Source: Pseudomonas sp. Irchel s3h14 (GTDB taxonomy: Bacteria > Pseudomonadota > Gammaproteobacteria > Pseudomonadales > Pseudomonadaceae). From it: 64,000 bases of DNA. The DNA is taken from NCBI RefSeq assembly GCF_900187425.1, contig NZ_FYDJ01000021.1, positions 29,018 to 93,017 on the forward strand, read 5' to 3'. A model generated the notes under the pieces. That model was given only the letters and a program-made list of their open reading frames with translations. It was not told the origin of the DNA and ran no database searches. Shown one piece after another: positions 25,718 to 34,117 of this stretch; within the stretch, counting starts at the first letter, position 1; every line of letters starts with the position of its first letter. Position numbers and translations under genes: made by a program.

Positions 25718-26699
25718 AGCCTATCCGTGGCAGGACAGTCTCTGGCAGCATTTGGCCGGTCGCAAGCAACATGCCCACGCCTATCTGCTGCATGGCCCGG
25801 CCGGAATCGGCAAGCGTGCACTGGCCGAGCGTTTGATGGCGAGTTTGTTGTGCCAGCGTCCGAGCGCCGCCCATGATGCTTGCGGCGAATGCAAATCCTG
25901 TCTGTTGCTCAAGGCCGGCAGTCACCCTGACAACTACATTCTGGAACCGGAAGAAGCCGATAAGGCGATCAAGGTCGATCAGGTTCGTGATCTGGTCAGC
26001 TTCGTGGTTCAGACCGCGCAGATGGGCGGCCGCAAAGTGGTGCTGATCGAGCCGGTCGAGTCGATGAACATCAACGCCGCCAACGCCTTGCTCAAAAGCC
26101 TGGAAGAACCTTCCGGCGATACCGTTTTGCTGTTGGTCAGCCACCAGACCAGTCGTCTGTTGCCGACCATCAAGAGCCGCTGCGTGCAGCAGGCTTGTCC
26201 ATTGCCGAGCGAAGCCATGAGTCTGGCGTGGCTGGCGAAAGCCTTGCCGGACTGCTCGGAAGAAGAGCGTGTCGAGTTGCTGACCCTGGCCGCCGGTTCG
26301 CCACTGGCCGCTGTCAACTTGCAGGCCCAGGGCGTGCGTGAGCAGCGGGCGCTGGTGGTCGATGGCGTGAAGAAGTTGCTCAAGCAGCAACAGTCACCGA
26401 CGCAACTGGCCGAAGGCTGGAATGCGATTCCGCTGTTGCTGTTGTTCGACTGGTTCTGCGACTGGTCGAGCCTGATCCTGCGCTATCAACTGACTCAGGA
26501 CGAAGAAGGCCTGGGACTGACGGACATGCGCAAGGTGATTCAGTACCTGGCGCAGAAAGCCGGCCAGGACAAAGTCCTGAATATCCAGGACTGGATCCTC
26601 GCCCAGCGCCAGAAAGTGATGAGCAAAGCCAACCTCAATCGGGTGTTGTTGCTGGAGGCGCTGTTGGTGCAATGGGTGGGTTTGCCTACCCAGAAGTGA
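25710..26699 (+). CDS. holB: DNA polymerase III subunit delta'
   Basis: HolB is part of the clamp loader. The 329 residues have an AAA+ fold with GPAGIGKRAL near 25-34 (degenerate P-loop, as usual for delta'), a zinc module with Cys residues in CQRPSAAHDACGECKSC, and sensor motif SRCVQQ near 156. It starts with a GTG inside tmk and is followed by pilZ. Confidence 0.95.
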   Translation: MAEAYPWQDSLWQHLAGRKQHAHAYLLHGPAGIGKRALAERLMASLLCQRPSAAHDACGECKSCLLLKAGSHPDNYILEPEEADKAIKVDQVRDLVSFVVQTAQMGGRKVVLIEPVESMNINAANALLKSLEEPSGDTVLLLVSHQTSRLLPTIKSRCVQQACPLPSEAMSLAWLAKALPDCSEEERVELLTLAAGSPLAAVNLQAQGVREQRALVVDGVKKLLKQQQSPTQLAEGWNAIPLLLLFDWFCDWSSLILRYQLTQDEEGLGLTDMRKVIQYLAQKAGQDKVLNIQDWILAQRQKVMSKANLNRVLLLEALLVQWVGLPTQK

Positions 26700-26741
26700 T
26701 CGTCTGTGCCTAGACTCTGAGCATCAGCAACGGAGGTCAGC

Positions 26742-27098
26742 ATGAATGAACTCGTCAATCCGGGGCCGCGCAACGGCATTTTGTCCCTGACGATCAAGGA
26801 CAAGTCCGTGCTTTACGCGGCCTACATGCCGTTCATCAAGAACGGTGGCCTGTTTATCCCGACCAACAAGAGCTACAAGTTGGGCGATGAGGTATTCATG
26901 CTGCTGAACCTGATGGACGAGCCGGAGAAGATTCCGGTCGCCGGCAAGGTCACCTGGATCACCCCCAAAGGTGCGCAGGGCAACCGGGCCGCCGGGGTCG
27001 GCGTACAATTCAACGATGGCGACAATACCGCGCGCAGTCGAATCGAAACCCATCTGGCCGGAGCCCTGAAGTCCGACCGTCCCACTCATACGATGTAA
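26742..27098 (+). CDS. pilZ: Type IV pilus assembly protein PilZ
   Basis: This 118-residue single PilZ domain closely matches P. aeruginosa PilZ: it starts ...NPGPRNGILSLTIKDKSVLY and ends with RPTHTM. The founder protein is needed for type IV pilus biogenesis and lacks the Arg-rich c-di-GMP site (RxxxR) of other PilZ domains, which is also missing here. Position between holB and tatD is conserved in Pseudomonas. GGAGG precedes the ATG. Confidence 0.92.
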   Translation: MNELVNPGPRNGILSLTIKDKSVLYAAYMPFIKNGGLFIPTNKSYKLGDEVFMLLNLMDEPEKIPVAGKVTWITPKGAQGNRAAGVGVQFNDGDNTARSRIETHLAGALKSDRPTHTM

Positions 27099-27112
27099 GT
27101 TGCAGCCCTTTT

Positions 27113-27898
27113 ATGCTCGTAGATTCCCATTGCCACCTTGATCGCCTCGACCTCGCCGCCCACGACGGCTCACTGGATGCTGCACTTGATGCGGCCCGTC
27201 TGCGCGGTGTGGGGCACTTTCTGTGTATCGGCGTCAGCGTCGAGAATGCCGCAGACGTCAAAGCCCTGGCCGAACGTTACGACGACGTCGACTGTTCGGT
27301 TGGCGTGCATCCGCTGGACGTGCAACCGGGCGCCGCGCCAGCATTGGATTGGCTGTTACGCGAGCTCAACCACCCGCGTGTGGTGGCGATCGGTGAAACG
27401 GGCCTGGATTATCACTACGAGCCGGAAGCAGCGGAGTTGCAGCAGGAGTCGTTTCGCCTGCATCTGCAAGCGGCGCAGCAGACGGGTAAACCGGTGATCA
27501 TTCATACCCGTGGTGCCCGCGCCGATACGTTGAACCTCCTGCGTGAAGCGGCGCTGCCCCAGGCTGGCGTGCTGCATTGTTTCACTGAAGACTGGGACAT
27601 GGCCAAAGCGGCGCTGGATATGGGGTATTACATTTCCTTGTCCGGGATTGTCACTTTCCGCAATGCCGACGCTCTGCGTGACGTAGCCAGTAAAGTGCCG
27701 GCTGACCGATTGCTGGTGGAAACCGACTCGCCTTACCTGGCGCCGATCCCTCATCGCGGCAAGCCGAACCTGCCGCAGTACGTGCGCGACGTAGCGGAAT
27801 TTCTGGCAATGTTGCGAGGTGAGCCCTACGAGCGGTTTGCCGAGCAAACCACCGAGAACTTCAAGCGACTGTTTCCGCTGGCGCATGTGAAAGGTTAA
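27113..27898 (+). CDS. TatD-family metal-dependent deoxyribonuclease
   Basis: The 261-residue TIM-barrel hydrolase has the metal-binding HCHLD at residues 6-10, a GETGLDYHY motif near 91, and ETDSPYLAP near 203. TatD-family proteins act on DNA ends (3'-5' exonuclease) and the substrate of this YcfH-like branch is not settled. It is the last gene of the fabF-to-tatD run. Confidence 0.92.
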   Translation: MLVDSHCHLDRLDLAAHDGSLDAALDAARLRGVGHFLCIGVSVENAADVKALAERYDDVDCSVGVHPLDVQPGAAPALDWLLRELNHPRVVAIGETGLDYHYEPEAAELQQESFRLHLQAAQQTGKPVIIHTRGARADTLNLLREAALPQAGVLHCFTEDWDMAKAALDMGYYISLSGIVTFRNADALRDVASKVPADRLLVETDSPYLAPIPHRGKPNLPQYVRDVAEFLAMLRGEPYERFAEQTTENFKRLFPLAHVKG

Positions 27899-27906
27899 AT
27901 CGCAGG

Positions 27907-28024
27907 CAAAAAAAACCCGGGTTCTGGGGGGTGAATCCGGGTTAAGACCATTAGGAGTAAAACAAAGGCACGCGGTCCGTTGGTACCTATATCGGCGCAA
28001 CACTTGGGGGAGATGTCCCGCCGA
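27907..28024 (-). ncRNA. rgsA: Small RNA, probable RgsA (P16)
   Basis: The 342 bases between tatD and the TetR gene hold no protein gene. On the minus strand they hold a perfect small-RNA layout. The hairpin AACCCGG/CCGGGTT is followed by T8 only when read on the minus strand (27915-27908). A -10-like CAATACT (28038-28032), with the shape of a stress-sigma (RpoS) promoter, sets a start near 28024. The product would be about 118 nt with unpaired C-rich stretches (CUCCCCC, CACCCCCC). RgsA, a Gac/RpoS-controlled sRNA of about 120 nt, lies next to this tatD in P. aeruginosa as I recall. No clear GacA box was found. Confidence 0.78.
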
Positions 28025-28240
28025 CAGTTGAAGTATTGATCAGTATTGCGCCGAGTCCAGTTTACTGGTCGCGGTTTTTAAACAAATTTGGAATACGGGC
28101 GCTTCGGTTGAGTTCTCATTAATCTGCGAGACTGCCGGAATTCATCAAGAAACACATATATGGTCGGATGATCCGTGCATTTTTGCGCAAGTTAGGCATA
28201 ATACGCGGCTTCGAATTTTGACCCCTACAGACCTTTTCTT

Positions 28241-28879
28241 ATGCATAAAGAACCTCGTAAGGTCCGTGAGTTTCGTCGCCGCGAGCAAGAAATTCTCGAT
28301 ACCGCGCTCAAGCTGTTCCTCGATCAAGGTGAAGACAGTGTCACCGTCGAGATGATTGCTGATGCCGTCGGTATCGGCAAAGGCACGATCTACAAGCACT
28401 TCAAATCCAAGGCCGAGATCTATCTGCGCCTGATGCTCGATTACGAGCGCGATTTGAACGAGCTGTTGCATTCGGCCGATGTCGACAAGGACAAGGAAGC
28501 CCTGTCCCGGGCCTACTTCGAATTCCGCATGCGCGACCCTCAACGCTATCGGTTGTTCGATCGCCTGGAAGAAAAGGTGGTCAAGGGCAATCAGGTGCCG
28601 GAGATGGTCGAGGAGCTGCACAAGATCCGCGCCTCGAACTTCGAACGCCTGACCCAGCTGATCAAGGGCCGGATCAGCGAAGGCAAACTTGAAGACGTTC
28701 CACCTTACTTCCATTACTGCGCATCCTGGGCGCTGGTGCACGGCGCCGTGGCGCTGTATCACTCGCCGTTCTGGAGCAATGTGCTGGAAGATCAGGAAGG
28801 CTTCTTCCAGTTCCTGATGGACATCGGCGTGCGCATGGGCAACAAGCGCAAGCGCGATACCGACACCCCGAGCAGCTGA
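28241..28879 (+). CDS. TetR/AcrR-family transcriptional regulator
   Basis: The 212-residue regulator has the TetR helix-turn-helix at about residues 14-60 (ILDTALKLFLDQGEDSVTVEMIADAVGIGKGTIYKHFKSK, seen in two parts) and a helical ligand-binding C-terminal domain. There is no obvious Shine-Dalgarno sequence before the ATG. The position after tatD and rgsA is conserved in Pseudomonas; the target genes are unknown. Confidence 0.9.
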   Translation: MHKEPRKVREFRRREQEILDTALKLFLDQGEDSVTVEMIADAVGIGKGTIYKHFKSKAEIYLRLMLDYERDLNELLHSADVDKDKEALSRAYFEFRMRDPQRYRLFDRLEEKVVKGNQVPEMVEELHKIRASNFERLTQLIKGRISEGKLEDVPPYFHYCASWALVHGAVALYHSPFWSNVLEDQEGFFQFLMDIGVRMGNKRKRDTDTPSS

Positions 28880-28950
28880 ACCATTCAGTTGCCTTATTGC
28901 GCCATTATTTCGCTACGTGGCGCAGTACCGCAGGAATATACTCAGGCATA

Positions 28951-28993
28951 GGACTTGCTAAAACTTGATTTGTGAGTCAAGTTTTAGCGGTCC
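28951..28993. promoter_or_regulatory. Long perfect inverted repeat just before moaA
   Basis: GCTAAAACTTGA (28957-28968) and TCAAGTTTTAGC (28977-28988) are perfect 12-base arms with an 8-base loop, extended by GGAC/GTCC at the outside. It ends 25 bases before the moaA ATG and has no T run, so it is more likely an operator or leader hairpin than a terminator. Confidence 0.65.
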
Positions 28994-29018
28994 GAATATT
29001 CTTCCGCCGGAGTAGTCC

Positions 29019-29987
29019 ATGATCGTTGACCGTCAAGGCAGGCGTTTTCGCAATTTGCGAATCAGTCTGACTTCAGCCTGCAATTACGCTTGTACCTACT
29101 GCGTGCCCAACGGCAAGCGGTTGGTGGCTGCGCAGGATGAATTGTCGGCCGAGGCCATGGCGCGTGGCGTGGCCTATCTGATTGAAGCGGCGGGCATCGA
29201 GCGCTTGCGCATCACCGGCGGCGAGCCGCTGGTCAGCCCCAAACTCGAAACCTTCATGACCGCCGTCGGACAGATGGGCCTGGCGGACATCAGCCTCACC
29301 ACCAACGGTCAACTGCTGGCGAAGAAGCTGCCACTGCTGGTGGATGCCGGCATTCGTCGCATCAACGTTTCCCTCGATACCCTGGATGCGAGCGCCTTTC
29401 GCAGCATTGCCCGTGGCGGCGATCTGGCGACGGTGCTCGACGGTATGGATCAAGCCAGCGCCGCCGGCCTGAAGATCAAGGTCAATATGGTGCCGCTGCG
29501 TGGGCAGAACCTCGATCAGGTGATGCCGCTACTCGATTACTGTCTGGAGCGCGGCTATGAGCTTCGCTTCATCGAGTTGATGCGCATGGGCCACCTGGCC
29601 AGCGACTCCAATGCTTTCCTGCAACAGTTTGTCAGCCTGCAGCAGTTGCTCAGCCTGATCGGCGAGCGCTACGAATACCTTCAGGCCGATGCGCCGGTAG
29701 ACGCCACCGCCGTGCGTTACCAGATTCCGGGGCAGGGCTACTTCGGCGTTATCGCCAACGAAAGCGTTCCTTTCTGCCGCACCTGTTCGCGGCTGCGTCT
29801 GTCCTCTACGGGCTGGCTGCATGGCTGCCTGTCGTCGAGCAACCGCCACTATGTCGGCGACCTGCTGGACAAGCCCCGTCATCAAGCGTTGCCCGCCTTG
29901 CAGAGACTCCTGGTGAAAGCCTTGGGCGATAAGCAGGAAGTGGCGTTTTCCGGTGGCGCGACCGTGATGAAAATCATCGGCGGCTAA
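29019..29987 (+). CDS. moaA: GTP 3',8-cyclase MoaA
   Basis: MoaA is a radical SAM enzyme that starts molybdenum cofactor synthesis by converting GTP to 3',8-cyclo-7,8-dihydro-GTP. The 322 residues have the SAM-cluster motif CNYACTYC (Cys21, Cys25, Cys28), the second cluster Cys253, Cys256 and Cys270, and the C-terminal Gly-Gly needed for activity. No other moa gene is nearby, so this is a stand-alone copy. GGAG lies upstream. Confidence 0.95.
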   Translation: MIVDRQGRRFRNLRISLTSACNYACTYCVPNGKRLVAAQDELSAEAMARGVAYLIEAAGIERLRITGGEPLVSPKLETFMTAVGQMGLADISLTTNGQLLAKKLPLLVDAGIRRINVSLDTLDASAFRSIARGGDLATVLDGMDQASAAGLKIKVNMVPLRGQNLDQVMPLLDYCLERGYELRFIELMRMGHLASDSNAFLQQFVSLQQLLSLIGERYEYLQADAPVDATAVRYQIPGQGYFGVIANESVPFCRTCSRLRLSSTGWLHGCLSSSNRHYVGDLLDKPRHQALPALQRLLVKALGDKQEVAFSGGATVMKIIGG

Positions 29988-30074
29988 ACTCTGTTCCTGT
30001 CACACCGAGCTGGCGCGGAAGCTGCATCCAATGGCCATTCGCCGGTTTTCCGTCACCGGCCTCTGGAGGGTAGG

Positions 30075-30683
30075 ATGCGTAGCCTGGTTTTGCTGCTGGC
30101 CGTTTTGGCGCTTGGTGGCTGCATGAATGTCAGCGATCTGGCTGAAGGGACTCGCTACCACATGAGCGACGTGGGGTTGCTCGACCATAGCGACAGCCGT
30201 CGTGTGAATAACCTGCGCATTCAACCGGACTCATTCGTCTATATCGCCCAGGGCGCCTTTGTGCCGCCAGGCAGTACTGTCTACCCACGACCTAACGTGA
30301 TCGCCGAAGTCGCCTTCGATGGCTTTGTCGAATACTTCCCTATGGTCCGCCGCGCCCGTGCCCCGGAAGGTCTTGATCAAGCCATGGGTGAAGCCCGTGC
30401 CGCCGGTGCCCATTACCTGCTCTATACCCGGTTCGCCAAGTCTGATGACCGTATCGGCAACTTGGACGAATGGCTCGATCAGGAAGCCCTGGATCGCCTC
30501 GGTATCGACGGTGGCGTGATTCAAATCATGTTGATCGAGACCAGCACCCAGTATTTGATTGATACTGCACGTATCAAGGGTCGTGGCGGTTTACTGACGT
30601 TCCACGACAAAAAGCCAGAAGACCTGATGGGCCCGCCGCTGGAACAATACGCGCGCAGCCTGCTGGGGCTCAGCGACCAGTAA
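30075..30683 (+). CDS. DUF4823-family lipoprotein
   Basis: The 202-residue protein has a lipoprotein signal peptide with lipobox LGGC (lipidated Cys16). The mature part has the DUF4823 pattern (YHMSDVGLLDHSDSRR, then a YLLYTRFAKSDDR segment). It is a predicted envelope lipoprotein of unknown function. TGGAGGG precedes the ATG, and the DUF1285 gene follows 17 bases on. Confidence 0.88.
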   Translation: MRSLVLLLAVLALGGCMNVSDLAEGTRYHMSDVGLLDHSDSRRVNNLRIQPDSFVYIAQGAFVPPGSTVYPRPNVIAEVAFDGFVEYFPMVRRARAPEGLDQAMGEARAAGAHYLLYTRFAKSDDRIGNLDEWLDQEALDRLGIDGGVIQIMLIETSTQYLIDTARIKGRGGLLTFHDKKPEDLMGPPLEQYARSLLGLSDQ

Positions 30684-30700
30684 TTCAAAAGGAGAACGCC

Positions 30701-31261
30701 ATGAGTGGCCCGCAAAAAGCCAACGATCTGTTGGGGCAAATCCCCAAAACCAAAGGCTTGCCGCCGGTCCACCTGTGGAACCCCGATTTCTGCGGCGACA
30801 TCGACATGCGTATCGCTCGTGACGGCACCTGGTATTACTTGGGTACGCCAATCGGGCGCAAGCCGATGGTCAAGCTGTTCTCCACCATCATTCGCCGCGA
30901 TGGTGACGATTACTTCCTCATTACCCCGGTCGAGAAGGTCGGCATCAAGGTCGACGATGCGCCCTTCGTGGCGATTGCCGTGGAGGTCGAAGGCGAAGGT
31001 GAAACCCAGGTCCTGCGCTTCACCACCAATGTTGACGAGACCGCCGAGGCCGGCACCGAACACCCCATGCGCGTGGTGATCGACCCGGTCACGCAGGAGC
31101 CTGCGCCCTATGTGCATGTGCGCACCAACCTCGAAGCCCTGATCCACCGCAACGTGTTCTACCAACTGGTGGAACTGGCCGTCACCCGCGAGATCGACGG
31201 GCAGCGCTGGTTAGGCGTGTGGAGCGCTGGCGAGTTCTTTCCCATCGGGCTTGAGCCCTAA
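30701..31261 (+). CDS. DUF1285-family protein
   Basis: The 186-residue cytosolic protein is of the DUF1285 family, with characteristic LPPVHLWNPDFCGDIDMRI near residue 20 and GTPIGRKPMVKLFSTIIRRD near 46 (each shown in part of the conserved block). Function unknown. AAAGGAGAACGCC stands before the ATG, and a terminator follows. Confidence 0.87.
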   Translation: MSGPQKANDLLGQIPKTKGLPPVHLWNPDFCGDIDMRIARDGTWYYLGTPIGRKPMVKLFSTIIRRDGDDYFLITPVEKVGIKVDDAPFVAIAVEVEGEGETQVLRFTTNVDETAEAGTEHPMRVVIDPVTQEPAPYVHVRTNLEALIHRNVFYQLVELAVTREIDGQRWLGVWSAGEFFPIGLEP

Positions 31262-31284
31262 TTCGCCGAGTTGCTGTGTTCTGG

Positions 31285-31320
31285 AAAATGGCCCGCTATT
31301 CAAGAGGGCCATTTTTTTTT
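31285..31320. terminator. Terminator between the DUF1285 gene and the lipase gene
   Basis: AAAATGGCCC pairs with GGGCCATTTT, followed by T9 on the plus strand; the A-run on the left allows some action on the minus strand too. Confidence 0.88.
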
Positions 31321-31322
31321 GC

Positions 31323-32195
31323 CTACAAACCTTTGTCCTTTAGCCGAGCAGCATGTTCAAGATAGAGGTGGACCGGGCTTACGTTCCAACTCGTGATCCC
31401 GGCCATTTGATTGACTGCGTCGAAATGGTCCATCGGGTAATCCGAACGAATGACTTTGCCCAGGTGCGAGCTGTACTGTCCGACCAGCCCATCGTTGGCG
31501 TGTTTCTCTTTATAAAACAACTTCGACAGCACAATACAGTTCAAGTGGGACGGATCGAGAGGTTGCAGGCTTTGAAAGTTTTGCAGGATCCCGCTCCAGG
31601 AGTAGTAGTACACGCCGTTTTCAATTTCGTTGCCTTCCCCACCCCAATGTTCCGGTAGCCCTTGCGGGTACTTCTTGTTGAAGGCTGCCAAACCTGCGCT
31701 GGTCAGGGATTCGAAAGCCGCTTGAGGGTCCTGAGGGTTTTCCGGATGGTCGCTGATCAACGAAATGAAGGTGCCGACTGCTTTGAACAGGGCGAGTACG
31801 AGCACTTCGGGCAACTCACCCGGCGTCAGCGCCTTATGCAATTGGTCGGCAATCTCGGAGCCATGATTGGGACAGCTGACAGAAGTGACTGACGCGACCT
31901 TTTCCGGGTGTAACGCCGCTACGTAACGAGCAGCCAATGGACCTTGGCTGTGGCCGATCAGATTGACCTTGGCGGCCCCCGTCTCCTGCAAAATACGGTT
32001 GACGTGTTCGAGCAGTTTTTTACCGCGCTCCTCGTTTCCGTTAACGGCTGGAATGTTAACGGCAAACACCTTGGCCCCAGCATGTTCCAAGGCTTCCTTG
32101 ATCTCGAAGAAGTAGGGATAACCGGCAATTTTGTCGAAGCCAAAAAGACCGTGGACCAAAACAATCGGGTATTGCGTAGACGCATCCATGTTCAT
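31323..32195 (-). CDS. Family I.1-type lipase without signal peptide (Proteus/psychrotroph type)
   Basis: The 290-residue alpha/beta hydrolase has the oxyanion motif VHGLFGF near 14-20, the nucleophile GHSQG with Ser83, Asp235 (HANDGLVG) and His257 (MDHFDAVNQ). This layout follows the foldase-independent branch of true lipases known from Proteus (triad Ser79, Asp232, His254) and psychrotrophic pseudomonads. There is no signal peptide, no cysteine pair placed for a disulfide as in P. aeruginosa LipA, and no lif foldase gene next to it. The export route is unknown. It ends against a terminator shared with the DUF1285 gene. Confidence 0.88.
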   Translation of the reverse strand: MNMDASTQYPIVLVHGLFGFDKIAGYPYFFEIKEALEHAGAKVFAVNIPAVNGNEERGKKLLEHVNRILQETGAAKVNLIGHSQGPLAARYVAALHPEKVASVTSVSCPNHGSEIADQLHKALTPGELPEVLVLALFKAVGTFISLISDHPENPQDPQAAFESLTSAGLAAFNKKYPQGLPEHWGGEGNEIENGVYYYSWSGILQNFQSLQPLDPSHLNCIVLSKLFYKEKHANDGLVGQYSSHLGKVIRSDYPMDHFDAVNQMAGITSWNVSPVHLYLEHAARLKDKGL

Positions 32196-32318
32196 GCTTA
32201 TACCTGTCGATAGCGGACTTTAGTTGCGCTTGATCTGTCGCGGCTAACCGTAGGTCACAAAGCGGGTTCGTTCAAATCGCCCCATCTGCCGTCAGACAGA
32301 AATATCAAATTGACACCA

Positions 32319-32333
32319 AATCATATGATGATT
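32319..32333. promoter_or_regulatory. Candidate operator of the FadR-type regulator, copy 1
   Basis: AATCATATGATGATT (arms AATCAT/ATGATT, 3-base centre) lies 54 bases before the regulator gene, right after a TTGACA-like element. Read on the other strand it matches the site before araF at 35061 over most positions (shared AATCATCATAYGATWTG). Confidence 0.55.
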
Positions 32334-32386
32334 AGCGTGGACACCCATCGCGAACGGCTTTGTGCCGTCCCTGTATCGAGGTGTCC

Positions 32387-33103
32387 ATGTCCAGCAGTTT
32401 TCATGCGTCGACGGTCGATTGGCTGGGTTGCTGGATCGCCACGGGGCAGGTCAAACCGGGTGAGACGCTCAAGGTCGAAGCCGACCTGGGCGAGCAGCTC
32501 GGTGTCAGCCGCACCGTTATCCGCGAAGCCATCAAAACCCTGGTCGCCAAGGGCATGCTCGAAGTCGGGCCGAAGGTCGGCACGCGGGTGTTGCCGGTGC
32601 GCCGCTGGAACCTCTTCGATCCGCAAGTCGTAGGCTGGCTGTCACGCAGCGGCTTGCCGGAAAACTTCGTCGACGACTTGCTCGACCTGCGCCGCACCAT
32701 CGAACCCATGGCCGTACGCTGGGCTTGTGAGCGCGCTACCGTCGAGCAGGTTCACGCCATCCTCCAGGCCTACAACGCATTGGAGCGGGCAGTGGACAGC
32801 GGCGTCGATTACAACCGCGCCGACCAGTTCTTCCACGAGTGCATCCTCGCTGCCAGCCACAATCAATTTATCGAACAAATGGTCCCGGCCCTCGGCGCGC
32901 TGCTGGCGGTGTCGTTCGAGGTGTCCGCCGCCGACCCGGACGAATTGCGCCGCACGCTACCGATTCACAAAGACATGGCCGAGGCCATCGCCGCCCGGGA
33001 TGCCGCGCGGGGTGTCTGGGCCTGCATGACCCTGATCGATAACGCCGACCTGGCCATCAAGCGCTTCTACCCGCAAGTCATGGCCGACAAAAAGGCCAGC
33101 TGA
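32387..33103 (+). CDS. FadR-subfamily GntR regulator (DgoR-like)
   Basis: The 238-residue repressor-type protein has a GntR winged helix at about residues 10-75 (VSRTVIREAIKTLVAKGMLEV) and an FCD ligand domain after 100 (DLRRTIEPMAVRWACERAT; metal-ligand His near 148). It resembles E. coli DgoR, the galactonate regulator. The ATG at 32387 has GAGG six bases upstream. It is first in a run with the lactonase gene (25-base gap), so it probably controls sugar oxidation genes here. Ligand (galactonate or arabinonate type) is inferred. Confidence 0.88.
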   Translation: MSSSFHASTVDWLGCWIATGQVKPGETLKVEADLGEQLGVSRTVIREAIKTLVAKGMLEVGPKVGTRVLPVRRWNLFDPQVVGWLSRSGLPENFVDDLLDLRRTIEPMAVRWACERATVEQVHAILQAYNALERAVDSGVDYNRADQFFHECILAASHNQFIEQMVPALGALLAVSFEVSAADPDELRRTLPIHKDMAEAIAARDAARGVWACMTLIDNADLAIKRFYPQVMADKKAS

Positions 33104-33128
33104 CAACAATAAGAAAGCAGGAGGTTTC

Positions 33129-34004
33129 ATGACGTGGACTGCGGTTACCGAACACCGGGCACGACTGGGTGAAGGCCCGTTCTGGGACGCACCGACCCAG
33201 GCGCTGTACTGGGTTGATATCGCCGGTCAACAGGCGCTACGGCTGATTGGTGCCAACGTGCAGATCTGGCAAATGCCCGAGCATGTGTCTGCCTTCATCC
33301 CCTGCGAAAGCGGCGATGCGCTGGTGACGTTGAACAGCGGCGTGTATCGACTCGATCTGGATTCCCCCGGCCTGGAGCCTCGACTGACTTTGCTCTGCGT
33401 CGCCGATCCACAACCCGGCAATCGCGCCAATGAAGCCCGCTGCGATGCTCAAGGCCGGCTCTGGCTCGGCACCATGCAGAACAACATCGGCGAACAGGGC
33501 GAAGAGGTGCCCATTGTGCGGCGTTCCGGTGGCCTGTTTCGCATCGATCGCGATGCTCGGGTCACGCCGTTGCTTCGCGTGTTGGGCATCCCCAACACGT
33601 TGCTGTGGAGCGAAGACGCAACCACCGTGTATTTCGCCGACAGCCTCGACAACACGCTCTACCAATACTTCATCCGCACCGACGGCAACCTCGACCCGGC
33701 CCGGGTCTGGTTCGGACCGCATGAACGCGGCGGCCCTGATGGCTCGGCGATGGATGCCGAAGGTTACCTCTGGAACGCCCGCTGGGACGGTAGTTGTCTG
33801 CTCAGACTGACCCCGGACGGGCAGGTTGATCGCGTGATCGAACTGCCAATCAGCCGCCCCACCAGTTGCGTATTCGGCGGTGAAGACCTGAAAACCCTGT
33901 ACATCACCAGCGCCGCGAGCCCGCTCAACCATCCGTTGGACGGCGCGTTGCTGTCGATTCGAGTCGATGTGCCCGGAAAAACCTGTACTCGGTTTGCCGG
34001 ATAA
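33129..34004 (+). CDS. SMP-30/gluconolactonase-family sugar lactonase
   Basis: The 291-residue six-bladed propeller of the regucalcin/gluconolactonase family has the metal-ligand Glu in RLGEGPFWD near residue 14, a conserved Asn region near NEARCDAQGRLWLGTM (100-115), and GGPDGSAMDAEGYLWNA near 199 with a ligand Asp. In context it should open galactono- or arabinono-lactone made by the SDR dehydrogenase encoded next. AGGAGG precedes the ATG. Confidence 0.9.
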   Translation: MTWTAVTEHRARLGEGPFWDAPTQALYWVDIAGQQALRLIGANVQIWQMPEHVSAFIPCESGDALVTLNSGVYRLDLDSPGLEPRLTLLCVADPQPGNRANEARCDAQGRLWLGTMQNNIGEQGEEVPIVRRSGGLFRIDRDARVTPLLRVLGIPNTLLWSEDATTVYFADSLDNTLYQYFIRTDGNLDPARVWFGPHERGGPDGSAMDAEGYLWNARWDGSCLLRLTPDGQVDRVIELPISRPTSCVFGGEDLKTLYITSAASPLNHPLDGALLSIRVDVPGKTCTRFAG

Positions 34005-34005
34005 A

Positions 34006-34064
34006 TCCCAAAATATGGGATGTAAAATTATATATTGAGATTATTTGGCGGTCGGGTTTATAGT
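34006..34064 (+). promoter_or_regulatory. Promoter/operator A, before the SDR gene
   Basis: Inverted-repeat arms TCCCAAAATAT (34006-34016) and ATATATTGAGA (34030-34040) have a 13-base spacer. The second arm contains the -35 TTGAGA (34035-34040), then 18 bases and the -10 TATAGT (34059-34064). The same layout, with the same spacings and much identical sequence, is found before dgoK at 46793-46851. A repressor on the repeat would cover the -35. Confidence 0.75.
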
Positions 34065-34117
34065 CGGCTCCATCAGTTACACGCACTCACACTTAAAAAA
34101 ACAAAACAGGTGAAGTG

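Noticed and set aside
27907..27944. Terminator of tatD on the plus strand
   Set aside because: The hairpin has its T run only on the minus strand; on the plus strand it is followed by AAGACC. It fits the sRNA better, though weak action on tatD is not excluded.
28880..29018. Molybdenum-cofactor riboswitch before moaA
   Set aside because: The region is only about 140 bases and shows one simple hairpin, not the multi-helix fold of that riboswitch.
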